A stretch of 33,259 nucleotides of DNA from Fibrobacter succinogenes. GTDB lineage: Bacteria > Fibrobacterota > Fibrobacteria > Fibrobacterales > Fibrobacteraceae. How positions within the stretch are numbered: position 1 is the stretch's first letter; every line of letters begins with the position of its first letter. The position numbers and the translations under genes are program-made. This document shows positions 15,744 to 25,451 of this stretch, in pieces. Where the stretch lies: assembly GCA_902799745.1 (NCBI GenBank), contig CADCBQ010000034.1:1-33259 (forward strand), read 5' to 3'. The notes beneath the pieces are model-generated. The model was given only the letters and a program-made list of their open reading frames with translations. It searched no databases and was not told the DNA's origin.

Positions 15744-17285
15744 ATGGTCTTAACCGTTTTCATTTTATACCTGTTGATGATGCTTGGCATCGGCTTTTAC
15801 TTCTCCAAGAAGGCGAACAGCCTGAATGCCTACTACCTCGGCAACCGCGGCATGAACAAGTGGGTCGTGGCCATGTCCGCCCAGGCCTCCGATATGAGCG
15901 GCTGGCTTTTGATGGGCCTCCCCGGCGCCATCTTCGTGAGCGGGTTTTCCGAAGCGTGGATCGGTATCGGTCTCGTGATCGGCACCTACTTCAACTGGAA
16001 AATCGTGGGCCGCAGGCTCCGCAAGTACAGCCACTTCTGCGGCGACTCCATCACGCTCCCCGACTTCTTTGCGAACCGTTTCCGCGACAACAAGGGAATC
16101 ATCCGCGTTATCGCCTCCATCTTCATTCTCGCGTTCTTCCTGTTCTACACGGTTTCGGGCTTTGTGGCTAGCGCAAAACTCTTCGGCACCATCTTCGGCA
16201 TGGACTACACCACCGGCCTTATCATCGGTGCGGTCGTCGTGGTGAGCTACACCTTCATGGGCGGTTTCTTTGCTGTGTGCTGGACGGACTTTATCCAGGC
16301 GACCATGATGCTTATCGCCGTCATCGCCATCCCCTCGATTATCATGACCGGCTCGGGCGGATTTGCTGCGACCATGGACGCCGTGAACGCACAGAACCCC
16401 TACCTGTTGAGCCTGTTCACCAACGCCACCACCGGCAAGTCCATCGGGCTTATCGCCTTGATTTCTAGTCTCGCCTGGGGCCTCGGCTACTTCGGCATGC
16501 CGCACATCCTAGTGCGCTTCATGAGCATCAAGAACGCCGAAGACATCAAGTTCTCCCGCCGCGTCGCCATGACCTGGGTCACCATCTGCCTCGGTGCCGC
16601 CATCATGATCGCCATCCTCGGCCGCTACTACGTAGAAGCGAACGGCATTACCGTCGCCGACCCGGAACGCATCTTCATGATTCTGTGCCAGACGCTCTGC
16701 CACCCGGCTGTCGCCGCCATTCTCATGGCCGCCATTCTCGCCGCTATCATGAGTACCGCCGACTCCCAGCTGCTGGTTTCCGCTTCCGCATTCAGTAACG
16801 ACCTCTACAAGCACCTGTTCCGCAAGAATGCAAGCAACAAGGAAGTCATGTGGGTGAGCCGCGGCGTGGTCGTGCTCATTACGGTTATCGCGGTCATCGT
16901 CGCCATGCAAGGGGCGCCCAGCGCCAACGGCGCTGCACAGGGCAAGAGTTTCCTCGACGTGGTGATGAGCCTCGTGAGCTTTGCCTGGGGCGGATTCGGC
17001 GCCACTTTCGGCCCGATTATGCTCCTTGCCCTGTTCTGGAAGCGTACCACGCTTCCGGGCGCCATCGCGGGTATGCTCGTGGGCGGCATCACCACCTTCG
17101 TGTGGAAGTTCTACCTCTCCGGCTTCTCCGCCGAAATCTTCCAGATTTACGAACTCGTGCCCGGCTTCGTGCTTAGCTTTGCGACCATCGTGATCGTAAG
17201 CCTCTGCACCAAAGCCCCCAGCAAGGAAATACAAGAAGAGTTCGATGCAGTCGAACACACGCGTCTCTCTGACATGAAGCTGTAA
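15744..17285 (+). CDS. putP: Sodium/proline symporter PutP (SSS family)
   Basis: 513 residues, the normal PutP length, with about 13 hydrophobic helices. Landmarks are YYLGNRGMNKWVVAMSAQAS near 32-51 with SDMSGWLLMGLPGA (Na+ and proline site region), SGFSEAWIGIGLVIGTYFNW, and the central GFVASAKLFGTIFGMDY. It imports proline with Na+ for nutrition or osmoprotection. AAAGGAG seven bases before the ATG is a near-perfect Shine-Dalgarno. A TATCTT (15714-15719) and a TTGAAT (15696-15701) lie upstream, but their spacing is ambiguous. The gene is a single transcription unit ended by the hairpin at 17342. No proline catabolic gene is adjacent. Confidence 0.95.
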   Translation: MVLTVFILYLLMMLGIGFYFSKKANSLNAYYLGNRGMNKWVVAMSAQASDMSGWLLMGLPGAIFVSGFSEAWIGIGLVIGTYFNWKIVGRRLRKYSHFCGDSITLPDFFANRFRDNKGIIRVIASIFILAFFLFYTVSGFVASAKLFGTIFGMDYTTGLIIGAVVVVSYTFMGGFFAVCWTDFIQATMMLIAVIAIPSIIMTGSGGFAATMDAVNAQNPYLLSLFTNATTGKSIGLIALISSLAWGLGYFGMPHILVRFMSIKNAEDIKFSRRVAMTWVTICLGAAIMIAILGRYYVEANGITVADPERIFMILCQTLCHPAVAAILMAAILAAIMSTADSQLLVSASAFSNDLYKHLFRKNASNKEVMWVSRGVVVLITVIAVIVAMQGAPSANGAAQGKSFLDVVMSLVSFAWGGFGATFGPIMLLALFWKRTTLPGAIAGMLVGGITTFVWKFYLSGFSAEIFQIYELVPGFVLSFATIVIVSLCTKAPSKEIQEEFDAVEHTRLSDMKL

Positions 17286-17291
17286 TCAACA

Positions 17292-17337
17292 TGTCATCCT
17301 GAGCATCGCAACAAAGTTGCGACGTCGAAGGATCTCA
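17292..17337 (+). repeat. Dispersed TCATCCTGAGC...GAAGGATC repeat, copy 1
   Basis: Starts TGTCATCCTGAGC and ends GTCGAAGGATCTCA. The middle CGCAAC-AAA-GTTGCG forms a small perfect hairpin. Related copies lie at 19651, 25338 and 25384. Confidence 0.85.
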
Positions 17338-17341
17338 AATG

Positions 17342-17369
17342 AAAAAGGCCTGCGCAAGCAGGCCTTTTT
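17342..17369. terminator. Bidirectional intrinsic terminator
   Basis: AAAAAGGCCTGC, loop GCAA, GCAGGCCTTTTT: a 12-bp perfect stem with T-runs on both strands. It serves putP (plus) and the 17389 gene (minus). Confidence 0.95.
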
Positions 17370-17388
17370 CAATTCTCTTTGCGTTTAG

Positions 17389-18285
17389 TTAAAATATCAC
17401 GCGGTAGGGTAATTTCTTGTTGACGCTACGACCCTTTACGTCAAAGGATCCCCTAGCCTTGGGCACACGCATTTTCGCATGGGTTGGCACACCAATCGAC
17501 GACAGCGCACCATTCGAATAAACCATATAGTATTCATCTACACGCAAATCGTGATAACGGAGTCGTTTTAACACAAAACCCCTCTCATTTTCGACAACCG
17601 TAAACCCATAATTCTTGTAGAATTCGCCTGCTTGAACATCGTGACCATCAAGGTCCGTAACAGATCCTATTCCATCATGCCTATACCATAAATCACATTT
17701 GTGGAGGTCTGTCTGGTCCGGAACATAGATGTAATATTCCAAGGTATCAGACGAAGTCGGACCATGGTCATTACCAACAAGAATCTGGAAAAGTGTATCA
17801 TTCTGCACATGATAATCAGTAACATCTCTATAACCTTCTTCAACGTCGGTGTAACTAGTCCATATACCATGGGGATAATATTTCAATTGATTATCAGATA
17901 CCTTTTTTCCCGAATGATAATACATCAGATTAAAGTTTAAGGTATCCTTTACTTGATCTTTACGAACGACCATTTCGTATTCGACACTTCCATCGACTTC
18001 GGACTCACTTTTACGAATTGCCATTGCAGCGGTATCCATTCGAACTTCATCACCACGCTTTTTATATCTAGTGGCGATTAATTGCCCATCTAGTCGAGTT
18101 ATTTTTTGCGTACTTACGGTTTCTTCACCGTCAATTCCATACTTAGCATAAGAGCTATCCAAATACGCGCCATCATCAGCGACGAAACCGGACAATTCAT
18201 TCTTTCGTTCCATCAGCACGGCATCAATGCAAGTAATGGCATGCGCATAGCCGACAAGAAAACATAAAGCCACAAAGCGCTTCAT
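17389..18285 (-). CDS. Secreted protein of unknown function, second gene of a coupled pair
   Basis: 298 residues with a signal peptide MKRFVALCFLVGYAHA, then a mature part rich in Tyr, Asp and charged residues with alternating beta-strand character. It contains repeated phrases such as YYHSGKKVSDNQLKYYPHG and LRYHDLRVDEYYMVYSNG, which resemble MORN/YwqK-type 'text-like' beta repeats. No enzyme motif is evident and I do not recognise the family. The frame is also open from an ATG at 18300, which overlaps the TAA of the upstream lipoprotein gene (TAATG). The ATG at 18285 has AGGG eight bases upstream and starts directly with the signal peptide, so it is preferred. Co-transcription with the lipoprotein gene is very likely. 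Confidence 0.75.
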   Translation of the reverse strand: MKRFVALCFLVGYAHAITCIDAVLMERKNELSGFVADDGAYLDSSYAKYGIDGEETVSTQKITRLDGQLIATRYKKRGDEVRMDTAAMAIRKSESEVDGSVEYEMVVRKDQVKDTLNFNLMYYHSGKKVSDNQLKYYPHGIWTSYTDVEEGYRDVTDYHVQNDTLFQILVGNDHGPTSSDTLEYYIYVPDQTDLHKCDLWYRHDGIGSVTDLDGHDVQAGEFYKNYGFTVVENERGFVLKRLRYHDLRVDEYYMVYSNGALSSIGVPTHAKMRVPKARGSFDVKGRSVNKKLPYRVIF

Positions 18286-18299
18286 ATCAAAGGCCCTCA

Positions 18300-19610
18300 T
18301 TAGTCGTCATATTCCGGCGCATCGAACGAGGTCGGAATGTGCGGCGTATCCGGGTCGTTATGAATGAACGAGAATCCGCTAATCTTGCCCGTTTCACGGT
18401 CAACCGGTCCAGTCTGCAGCTGGCCGTATATGGCGGTAGTTATGCTGCTCGCATTCAGGAACGTATTGTTGTCGATTACCATGTAGTAGCCGTAAATTTC
18501 CCAAGTACCCGTCTTGCGTTCGACAGTCTTTGTACCTTCGCGAGCTTCCAATTTCGAGGTTCCGTCAGCGTTTAAGGTAAACGTCCAATCTAAGCCTTCT
18601 TTCTTTGCGACCCATTCGCCGACAAAATCCTCGGCCTTCTCGTATTCGTACTCGATTCCTTCAACCGTACAGTTCATAGTCCCACCCGAGATTTTGGTGA
18701 TGGTGTTGTCGGTGCCCACGGAATGATTAAACAACGTACGGACTTCTCCCACATAGTAGAACGGGATCATCAACAGGGTGTTGCGCTGGATATCGTAGCG
18801 GCCAGCATGCCAATTCACCACCTTGTCGCCGACCGAATTTTCATAGATATACGAGCCATCGAAGAACCTATAAACCTTCGTAGTATCACCATCGGCACAT
18901 TCATAGATTTTATTCTTGATAGAATCAGCCTTGGAGACCTTGCCCTTCTGAACAGCGACGCTAGCCTTTACCGCTTCGCTATATTCCGAGCCGTCCACGG
19001 AGTAAAGGACTGTACTGTCTTTATCAACCACGAACGAAATTTTGAAACCGGCTTTTCTCTTTTCCAAAATCTTGCTGACGGCATCAGTTTTGACATACTC
19101 CATACCGGTATTGAGAGTATCAAAGCTCACCACACCATTTGCAAAATCCGTATAGGTCACCGCCCACATTTCATCTGGAATGCGGAGCGCGACAACACCC
19201 TTCTTGCTGCCGGTCGACATGTAGACCGTCTGGTCGAACAGCTTGAGTTCCACGTTCTTCTCTAAATCGGTGAGTTTCGCGGCACGGGTACCTTCCGGAA
19301 GCACTATAGAAGAAGAGGATTCCGGGGCTTCGCTAGACGAAGATTCAGGAGATTCGCTCGATGAAGACTTTTCGTCGCTTACGCTAGAAGACGACTTGGA
19401 ATCATCCTTTTCAGAAGATGAGGACTTTTCGGAAGACTTTTCACTAGACGAGGATTTTTCATCCTTGTTGGACGAAGAAGAATCATCGCCTGTTTCCACA
19501 GAAGAGGAGGATTCTTCAGAGGGATCCGCAGAAGCGGAAGAGGAATCGTCGCCGCAAGCAGCAAACATAAACGCCGACGAAATCAAAAGAGCCAGGAATT
19601 TATTTTTCAT
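18300..19610 (-). CDS. Ser-rich-linker lipoprotein, unknown function
   Basis: 436 residues. The signal peptide ends in FMFAAC (C19). About 85 residues of Ser/Glu/Asp/Lys low-complexity linker follow, typical of Fibrobacter surface proteins. The globular part begins near residue 105. A C-terminal segment, DFVGEWVAKKEGLDWTFTL then RKTGTWEIYGYYMVI, resembles the lipocalin-like strands of the 13032 lipoprotein, but homology is unproven. It is the first gene of a pair with the secreted protein at 17389. The ATG at 19610 follows a TTGAAT-17-TATATT promoter by only seven bases, which makes the mRNA practically leaderless. Confidence 0.82.
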   Translation of the reverse strand: MKNKFLALLISSAFMFAACGDDSSSASADPSEESSSSVETGDDSSSSNKDEKSSSSEKSSEKSSSSEKDDSKSSSSVSDEKSSSSESPESSSSEAPESSSSIVLPEGTRAAKLTDLEKNVELKLFDQTVYMSTGSKKGVVALRIPDEMWAVTYTDFANGVVSFDTLNTGMEYVKTDAVSKILEKRKAGFKISFVVDKDSTVLYSVDGSEYSEAVKASVAVQKGKVSKADSIKNKIYECADGDTTKVYRFFDGSYIYENSVGDKVVNWHAGRYDIQRNTLLMIPFYYVGEVRTLFNHSVGTDNTITKISGGTMNCTVEGIEYEYEKAEDFVGEWVAKKEGLDWTFTLNADGTSKLEAREGTKTVERKTGTWEIYGYYMVIDNNTFLNASSITTAIYGQLQTGPVDRETGKISGFSFIHNDPDTPHIPTSFDAPEYDD

Positions 19611-19617
19611 ACTTCAA

Positions 19618-19646
19618 AATATAATTTATTCTAAACGACTATTCAA
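19618..19646 (-). promoter_or_regulatory. Promoter of the Ser-rich lipoprotein gene, leaderless geometry
   Basis: Minus strand TTGAAT (19641-19646), exactly 17 bases, TATATT (19618-19623), then 7 bases to the ATG at 19610. The expected start point is at or just before the start codon. Confidence 0.65.
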
Positions 19647-19650
19647 CTAG

Positions 19651-19686
19651 AGATCCTTCGACTCGTTACACTCGCTCAGGATGACA
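19651..19686 (-). repeat. Dispersed TCATCCTGAGC...GAAGGATC repeat, copy 2 (inverted)
   Basis: On the plus strand it reads AGATCCTTCGAC...GCTCAGGATGACA, the reverse of copy 1. It lies between the lipoprotein promoter and the gap terminator. Confidence 0.85.
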
Positions 19687-19687
19687 C

Positions 19688-19712
19688 ATAAAAAAAGAAC
19701 CCCGCCGGGGTT
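19688..19712 (-). terminator. Intrinsic terminator of gap
   Basis: On the minus strand AACCCC-GGC-GGGGTT followed by C and seven Ts. It lies about 85 bases downstream of the gap stop codon. Confidence 0.85.
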
Positions 19713-19794
19713 ACCGACAGGGGTCTTTGAAAGGTTTCTAGCGGAGGTGCGGGAATCTTAGTTGCGCCCACACCACGAACGCTAATCAGAAATC

Positions 19795-21259
<1,465 letters not shown>

Positions 21260-21328
21260 AAAGTCTCCTCGTCTTTGTGAGCTCGTCTTACTGTTAGTTT
21301 TAAAGCATGCTTTGTTATGTTCATAGTT

Positions 21329-21358
21329 AATATACATTATGTATGTACAGTTTGTCAA
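21329..21358 (-). promoter_or_regulatory. Consensus promoter with operator-like palindrome for the RHH gene
   Basis: Minus strand TTGACA (21353-21358), 18 bases, TATATT (21329-21334). The 13-bp palindrome ATACAT-A-ATGTAT (21332-21344) overlaps the -10, an expected place for an RHH operator. The leader would be about 62 bases. Confidence 0.7.
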
Positions 21359-21447
21359 TATGTGTTTGTTTTACGGGGCGAAATAGGAGCACCCCCATTT
21401 ACTAATACGCCACTTTCGGGGAAAGAGTCCATTTTTGCACCATTTAC

Positions 21448-21453
21448 TATATT
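21448..21453 (+). promoter_or_regulatory. Candidate -10 box, near-leaderless start of the 21462 gene
   Basis: TATATT ends 8 bases before the ATG. The gap GACCACAA has no Shine-Dalgarno. No recognisable -35. Confidence 0.45.
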
Positions 21454-21461
21454 GACCACAA

Positions 21462-24400
21462 ATGAAAATTTCTGATTTTAAATCGCGTTTTAGGCTTTTG
21501 AAGCCCGTATTTGGGCTGTTTTTTGTCGCATCTTTGATTTCTTGCGCCGGTAACGGCCAGCCGCTGACTGAATCGGACCCGAAAACGTCCGAAGGGGCTG
21601 GGAACGGGGGTTCCGGGAGCTACACGGACGACTATTTTGATGAAGGTTCGGCAGTAAATTCGGACGCGAGCACCAAATCGACCCGCAAAAACACCGCCAA
21701 CAGTTTCAGCTCCGACGGCTTCAGCTTCATTCTGCCTCAGGGCGGTTCCGGTGACTGGGCGCTCGTGGGCGATGACGACGGAAGCGCCCACGAGAGCGGC
21801 GTCCCCTACGAATTTTATAACGCCACGACAGGACGCCGCGCGGTCCTGGTCGAAATCGAACTCCCGAAGGGCGAACCCATGCGACTCATGGACCGCGCCC
21901 AGATGGAGATGCAGGCGTTTGAATCTAGCGGCAAGAAGGCGACTCTCGCCGAGACCTATCCCGAAGAAAACTTCGGCGGTACAGGCGTATTCTTTGACGT
22001 CGCAGGCAAACGCTACGACAGCCCCTACGAGGCCGTCGGCTTTGTGACAGGCGCCGGGAGCCGCGTGTACACGCTCACGCTTTCTGCCACCGACACGCCG
22101 CTCCAGCCGGGCGAACTCAAGAACGAATGGAAGGAATTCTTCGCCAACTTCAGCATGCGCGAAACTGCGGCAAGCGATGGCCCGGAACTTTCGCCGAACA
22201 ACGTGCAAAGCTTTGACTCCCCCACGCTCGGCTACACTTGGGCTGTGAAGGATACTCTCTGGCATCACTGGACAGGTATCGCCCGCCAGAACGACGACCC
22301 GGACCTGGTGCTCAGCAACAAGGCCGAAGACGTTTCGCTGTTCGTTTACGGCGCGACTGTAGAAAGCGACGCCGTCAATTCGCAGGATTTGTTCAAGGTA
22401 CTGCTCGTGCGCCTGGGCGTAGACCCCAACAATCCGACGCTCGAAATGCACCGCCAAAAGGTCGGCGACCGCTACGCGCAGGACTTTACCCTGACTCACG
22501 TGGTCAACAAGTTCGACTTCTACTATACAGGCCGCTATTTCTATGACGACGGCCGCGGAATCTTGATCGTGAGCTGGACCCAAGGCGTGAACAAGAAAAA
22601 GTACGCCAAGGTCATGCAGCACGGTATCGAAGGCCTGACCGTGGGCGAAAATCCGGCCGCCAAAAACGCGGCCACCGACCCCGAATCCGCCAAAAAGCTC
22701 GCCAAGTTCAACGCCGCCATCATGAGCCAGGTGGGCATTTTGCGCCTGCTCGAAAACCAGCCGCTGGTGGCGCTCAGCTACTTTGAACGCGCGAACCGCA
22801 TGGACCCCGAAGAGCCTCTCTACCTGATCAACTGCGGATTCGTGTACCAGATGAAGGAACTTTACGGCCCGGGCATCAGCCACTTTGAAAGCCAGCGCGA
22901 ACTGGTGCAAAAGAACGGCAAACTTCTCTCGATTTTGGGCGAAATGTACGAAGCCTTGTTCGACTACGGCCGCGCCCGCGAATGCGCCGAAGCAGCACTG
23001 CGTTACACGCCGAACAACCCGGAATACGTGATTAACTTGAGCGACGCCCTCTGGGGACTCGGTCAGCGCAACCAGTCCTTGGTGGTCGTGCAACGCCTTT
23101 ACGATACCCAGCCGAGCAGCCGCCTGGGCGTTTACCTCGCGAAAACTTACATGGGCCTTGACCAGTACGCCGAAGCCGTCGACATTCTTTACCAGGTGCG
23201 CCGCCGCTTTGGTATGAGCGTAGAACTCGGCACCACCTTGATGGACGCCCTCATGTTCCTTGGCCGTTACGAAGAAGCCCGCGCCATCAGCGAAGAAACG
23301 CTCGCCAAGGACCGCAACGACTACAAGATTTGGACCACGCAGGGCAAGATTCTCTTCTACAGCCGCAACTACCGCGACGCCGAAAAATCGCTCACCAAGG
23401 CGCTCGCCTTAAAGCCCGATAACGAAGACGCCAAGAGCTTCCTCAGCGCCACGAAGGCATTCCTCGGCAAGGCGGACAACCGCACGCTGCAAAAGCCGAT
23501 TACGCCGGTGGAAGAACGCACCAAGAACCTGAAGGGGCTCCTCAGCGAAACCGCCAAAAAGCAGGGCACCGAAGGTGACTTCCCCGCCGTCGTTCATTAC
23601 AACAAGCAGACTTTGAAGGCCGAAAAGGGCGCGAACTGGGTCCGCACCGATGAAATGCTCATGGAAATCCTCGACATTCGCGGCGCCGCCATCTATCGCG
23701 AATTCACCTTCGACTTCTTGCCGGGATTTGACCGCATTTACCTGAACGCCCTCGAAGTCTACGACAGCAACTGGAACCTGAAGCAGAAGGCGAACCTGAA
23801 CGGTGCCTACATCACCTACGCCACCGAAATCGGCGGCCAAAACGAATCGCAAACCGCGCATTTCCCGCTGCAGGAACTGGAGCCGGGTGACTTTATTTAC
23901 CTGCAGTTCAGCCGCACGAACATCGAAAACAAGGGCATGATCCCCTACACCGACTTCGTGAGCAGCAAGGACGTTCCTGTGGGCCAGTCTAGCTTCCGCA
24001 TTTACGCCGACACCGCCCGTTTTGTGACCGAAGAATACGGTCCGCTGGAAAAGAAGGCGATCAAGGGCGGCATCGAATGGAAGATCGAGAACCCGGTCAT
24101 TATTCGCAAGGAACTTTACATGCCCGTGTACCGCGACTTTGGCGCAGGCCTGATGCTTACCGGCAAGCAAGAATGGAAGAACGTGGGCGAAGATTACCAG
24201 AACCTGATCAAGCACCAGTTCAAGCAAGCCGTGAGCGTGCGTGAAAAAGCCCGCGAAGTCCGCGGTAGCAAGGCCAACGACAACGCCGTCAAGGCCATCG
24301 TGAACTTTGTGCGTCACGATATCCGCTACCGCGACGTGCGATTCGGCGGACACAGCCTGATTCCGCAAACTGCCGAAGTCACGCTCAAAAAGCACCAGGG

Positions 24401-25322
24401 CGACTGCAAGGACATGGCGCTTTTGCTCAAGGAAATGCTTGAATCTATCGGCATCAAGAGCTACCTCACGGCCATTCACCTGACCGAAGAAGGCTTCGCC
24501 GGCCTCCCGACGATTCAGCAGTTCAACCACATGATTCTCTACATTCCGGCGCAGGGTCAAGTCACCGAACGCTGGGTTGACGCCACCGACAAAACCGGCA
24601 ACGATCGCCCCGTTCCGCTCGATATGGAAGGCAAAGTCGCACTCGTGATCAACGATGACAGCAGCCATGTGGTCACCACGCCGATTCTCGAAGACAATCA
24701 GGAACATCAGATTGGCATTGAACACCGCCTGTTTATCGGAAACGACGGCACCTGCGAATTCCGCGACTCGATTTCGCTGCAGGGTAAGTTCGCAAGCGTG
24801 ATGCGTAACCGTTTCTATGGCCGCGACGCCAAGGAACAGGAAAAGCTGATGGAAGACTTCCTCGCTTCGGGTATCCCCGACGTAAGCATCGGAAACATCC
24901 GCATCGAAAACCTAGCCGAATTCAACAAGCCGCTCGCCCTGATTGTGACTTACGCCTCGAAGGGATACTTTGGCCAGGGCGGCTCTGAACTCAAGGGGCG
25001 TTTCCCGAACGTGTGGGAACGCAGCCTGTTCAAGCTCCCGAAGGTTTCTAAGCGCCATCACCCGATTCGTATGCCCCACGAAACGCAATTTGCATACAAA
25101 TTAAGCGTTACGGCGGCAAACGGCAAGACGGTCAAGATTACCGGCCCCAAGAAGCTGAATCGCGAACCGGATTACGTGAGCTTCGAGAAAAATTATGACG
25201 GCAAAAACAGCATCAAGTGGACCACCTTCGCGCTTTACGCCGACCCGGCCGAATACAACAAGATTCGCGAAGAATGGACCTACTTGCTCAGCGAAACCAG
25301 CCCGATGATAGAAATCAAGTAG
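21462..25322 (+). CDS. Large TPR / DUF3857 / transglutaminase-like lipoprotein
   Basis: 1286 residues. A basic start and hydrophobic helix end in SLISC (C28), so it is a predicted lipoprotein. Residues about 80-235 and 247-395 look like two related N-terminal domains. Tetratricopeptide repeats run from about 425 to 675 (e.g. YFERANRMDPEEPLY, AEKSLTKALALKPDNEDA). A DUF3857-like region spans about 715-870. Next comes a transglutaminase-like cysteine-protease fold with triad C982 (HQGDCKDMALLLKEML), H1023 (FNHMILYI) and D1040 (WVDATDK). The last 200 residues form a beta-rich domain. The order DUF3857-transglutaminase is a known pairing of unknown substrate. The gene appears monocistronic, with a TATATT box 8 bases before the ATG and two inverted repeats after it. 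Confidence 0.88.
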   Translation: MKISDFKSRFRLLKPVFGLFFVASLISCAGNGQPLTESDPKTSEGAGNGGSGSYTDDYFDEGSAVNSDASTKSTRKNTANSFSSDGFSFILPQGGSGDWALVGDDDGSAHESGVPYEFYNATTGRRAVLVEIELPKGEPMRLMDRAQMEMQAFESSGKKATLAETYPEENFGGTGVFFDVAGKRYDSPYEAVGFVTGAGSRVYTLTLSATDTPLQPGELKNEWKEFFANFSMRETAASDGPELSPNNVQSFDSPTLGYTWAVKDTLWHHWTGIARQNDDPDLVLSNKAEDVSLFVYGATVESDAVNSQDLFKVLLVRLGVDPNNPTLEMHRQKVGDRYAQDFTLTHVVNKFDFYYTGRYFYDDGRGILIVSWTQGVNKKKYAKVMQHGIEGLTVGENPAAKNAATDPESAKKLAKFNAAIMSQVGILRLLENQPLVALSYFERANRMDPEEPLYLINCGFVYQMKELYGPGISHFESQRELVQKNGKLLSILGEMYEALFDYGRARECAEAALRYTPNNPEYVINLSDALWGLGQRNQSLVVVQRLYDTQPSSRLGVYLAKTYMGLDQYAEAVDILYQVRRRFGMSVELGTTLMDALMFLGRYEEARAISEETLAKDRNDYKIWTTQGKILFYSRNYRDAEKSLTKALALKPDNEDAKSFLSATKAFLGKADNRTLQKPITPVEERTKNLKGLLSETAKKQGTEGDFPAVVHYNKQTLKAEKGANWVRTDEMLMEILDIRGAAIYREFTFDFLPGFDRIYLNALEVYDSNWNLKQKANLNGAYITYATEIGGQNESQTAHFPLQELEPGDFIYLQFSRTNIENKGMIPYTDFVSSKDVPVGQSSFRIYADTARFVTEEYGPLEKKAIKGGIEWKIENPVIIRKELYMPVYRDFGAGLMLTGKQEWKNVGEDYQNLIKHQFKQAVSVREKAREVRGSKANDNAVKAIVNFVRHDIRYRDVRFGGHSLIPQTAEVTLKKHQGDCKDMALLLKEMLESIGIKSYLTAIHLTEEGFAGLPTIQQFNHMILYIPAQGQVTERWVDATDKTGNDRPVPLDMEGKVALVINDDSSHVVTTPILEDNQEHQIGIEHRLFIGNDGTCEFRDSISLQGKFASVMRNRFYGRDAKEQEKLMEDFLASGIPDVSIGNIRIENLAEFNKPLALIVTYASKGYFGQGGSELKGRFPNVWERSLFKLPKVSKRHHPIRMPHETQFAYKLSVTAANGKTVKITGPKKLNREPDYVSFEKNYDGKNSIKWTTFALYADPAEYNKIREEWTYLLSETSPMIEIK

Positions 25323-25337
25323 GCAGTGACACGAATG

Positions 25338-25375
25338 TGTCATCCTGAGCAAGCGAAGCGCGTCGAAGGATCTCA
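25338..25375 (+). repeat. Dispersed TCATCCTGAGC...GAAGGATC repeat, copy 3
   Basis: TGTCATCCTGAGC...GTCGAAGGATCTCA. It directly precedes an inverted copy, and the two could pair over almost their whole length. Confidence 0.85.
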
Positions 25376-25383
25376 TTAAGCAT

Positions 25384-25425
25384 AGATTCTTCGACTCCGC
25401 CTAGCGGCTTCGCTCAGAATGACAT
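25384..25425 (-). repeat. Dispersed TCATCCTGAGC...GAAGGATC repeat, copy 4 (inverted)
   Basis: AGATTCTTCGAC...GCTTCGCTCAGAATGACAT, the reverse orientation of copy 3 with a few changes (CATTCTGAGC in place of CATCCTGAGC). It ends just before the hisS promoter region. Confidence 0.8.
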
Positions 25426-25451
25426 GCTTTTTTTCTAAATTTCGTGCCACT

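Noticed and set aside
21447..24725. Two long minus-strand frames (548 and 438 residues)
   Set aside because: Antisense shadows of the TPR/transglutaminase gene, which has motifs and a catalytic triad.
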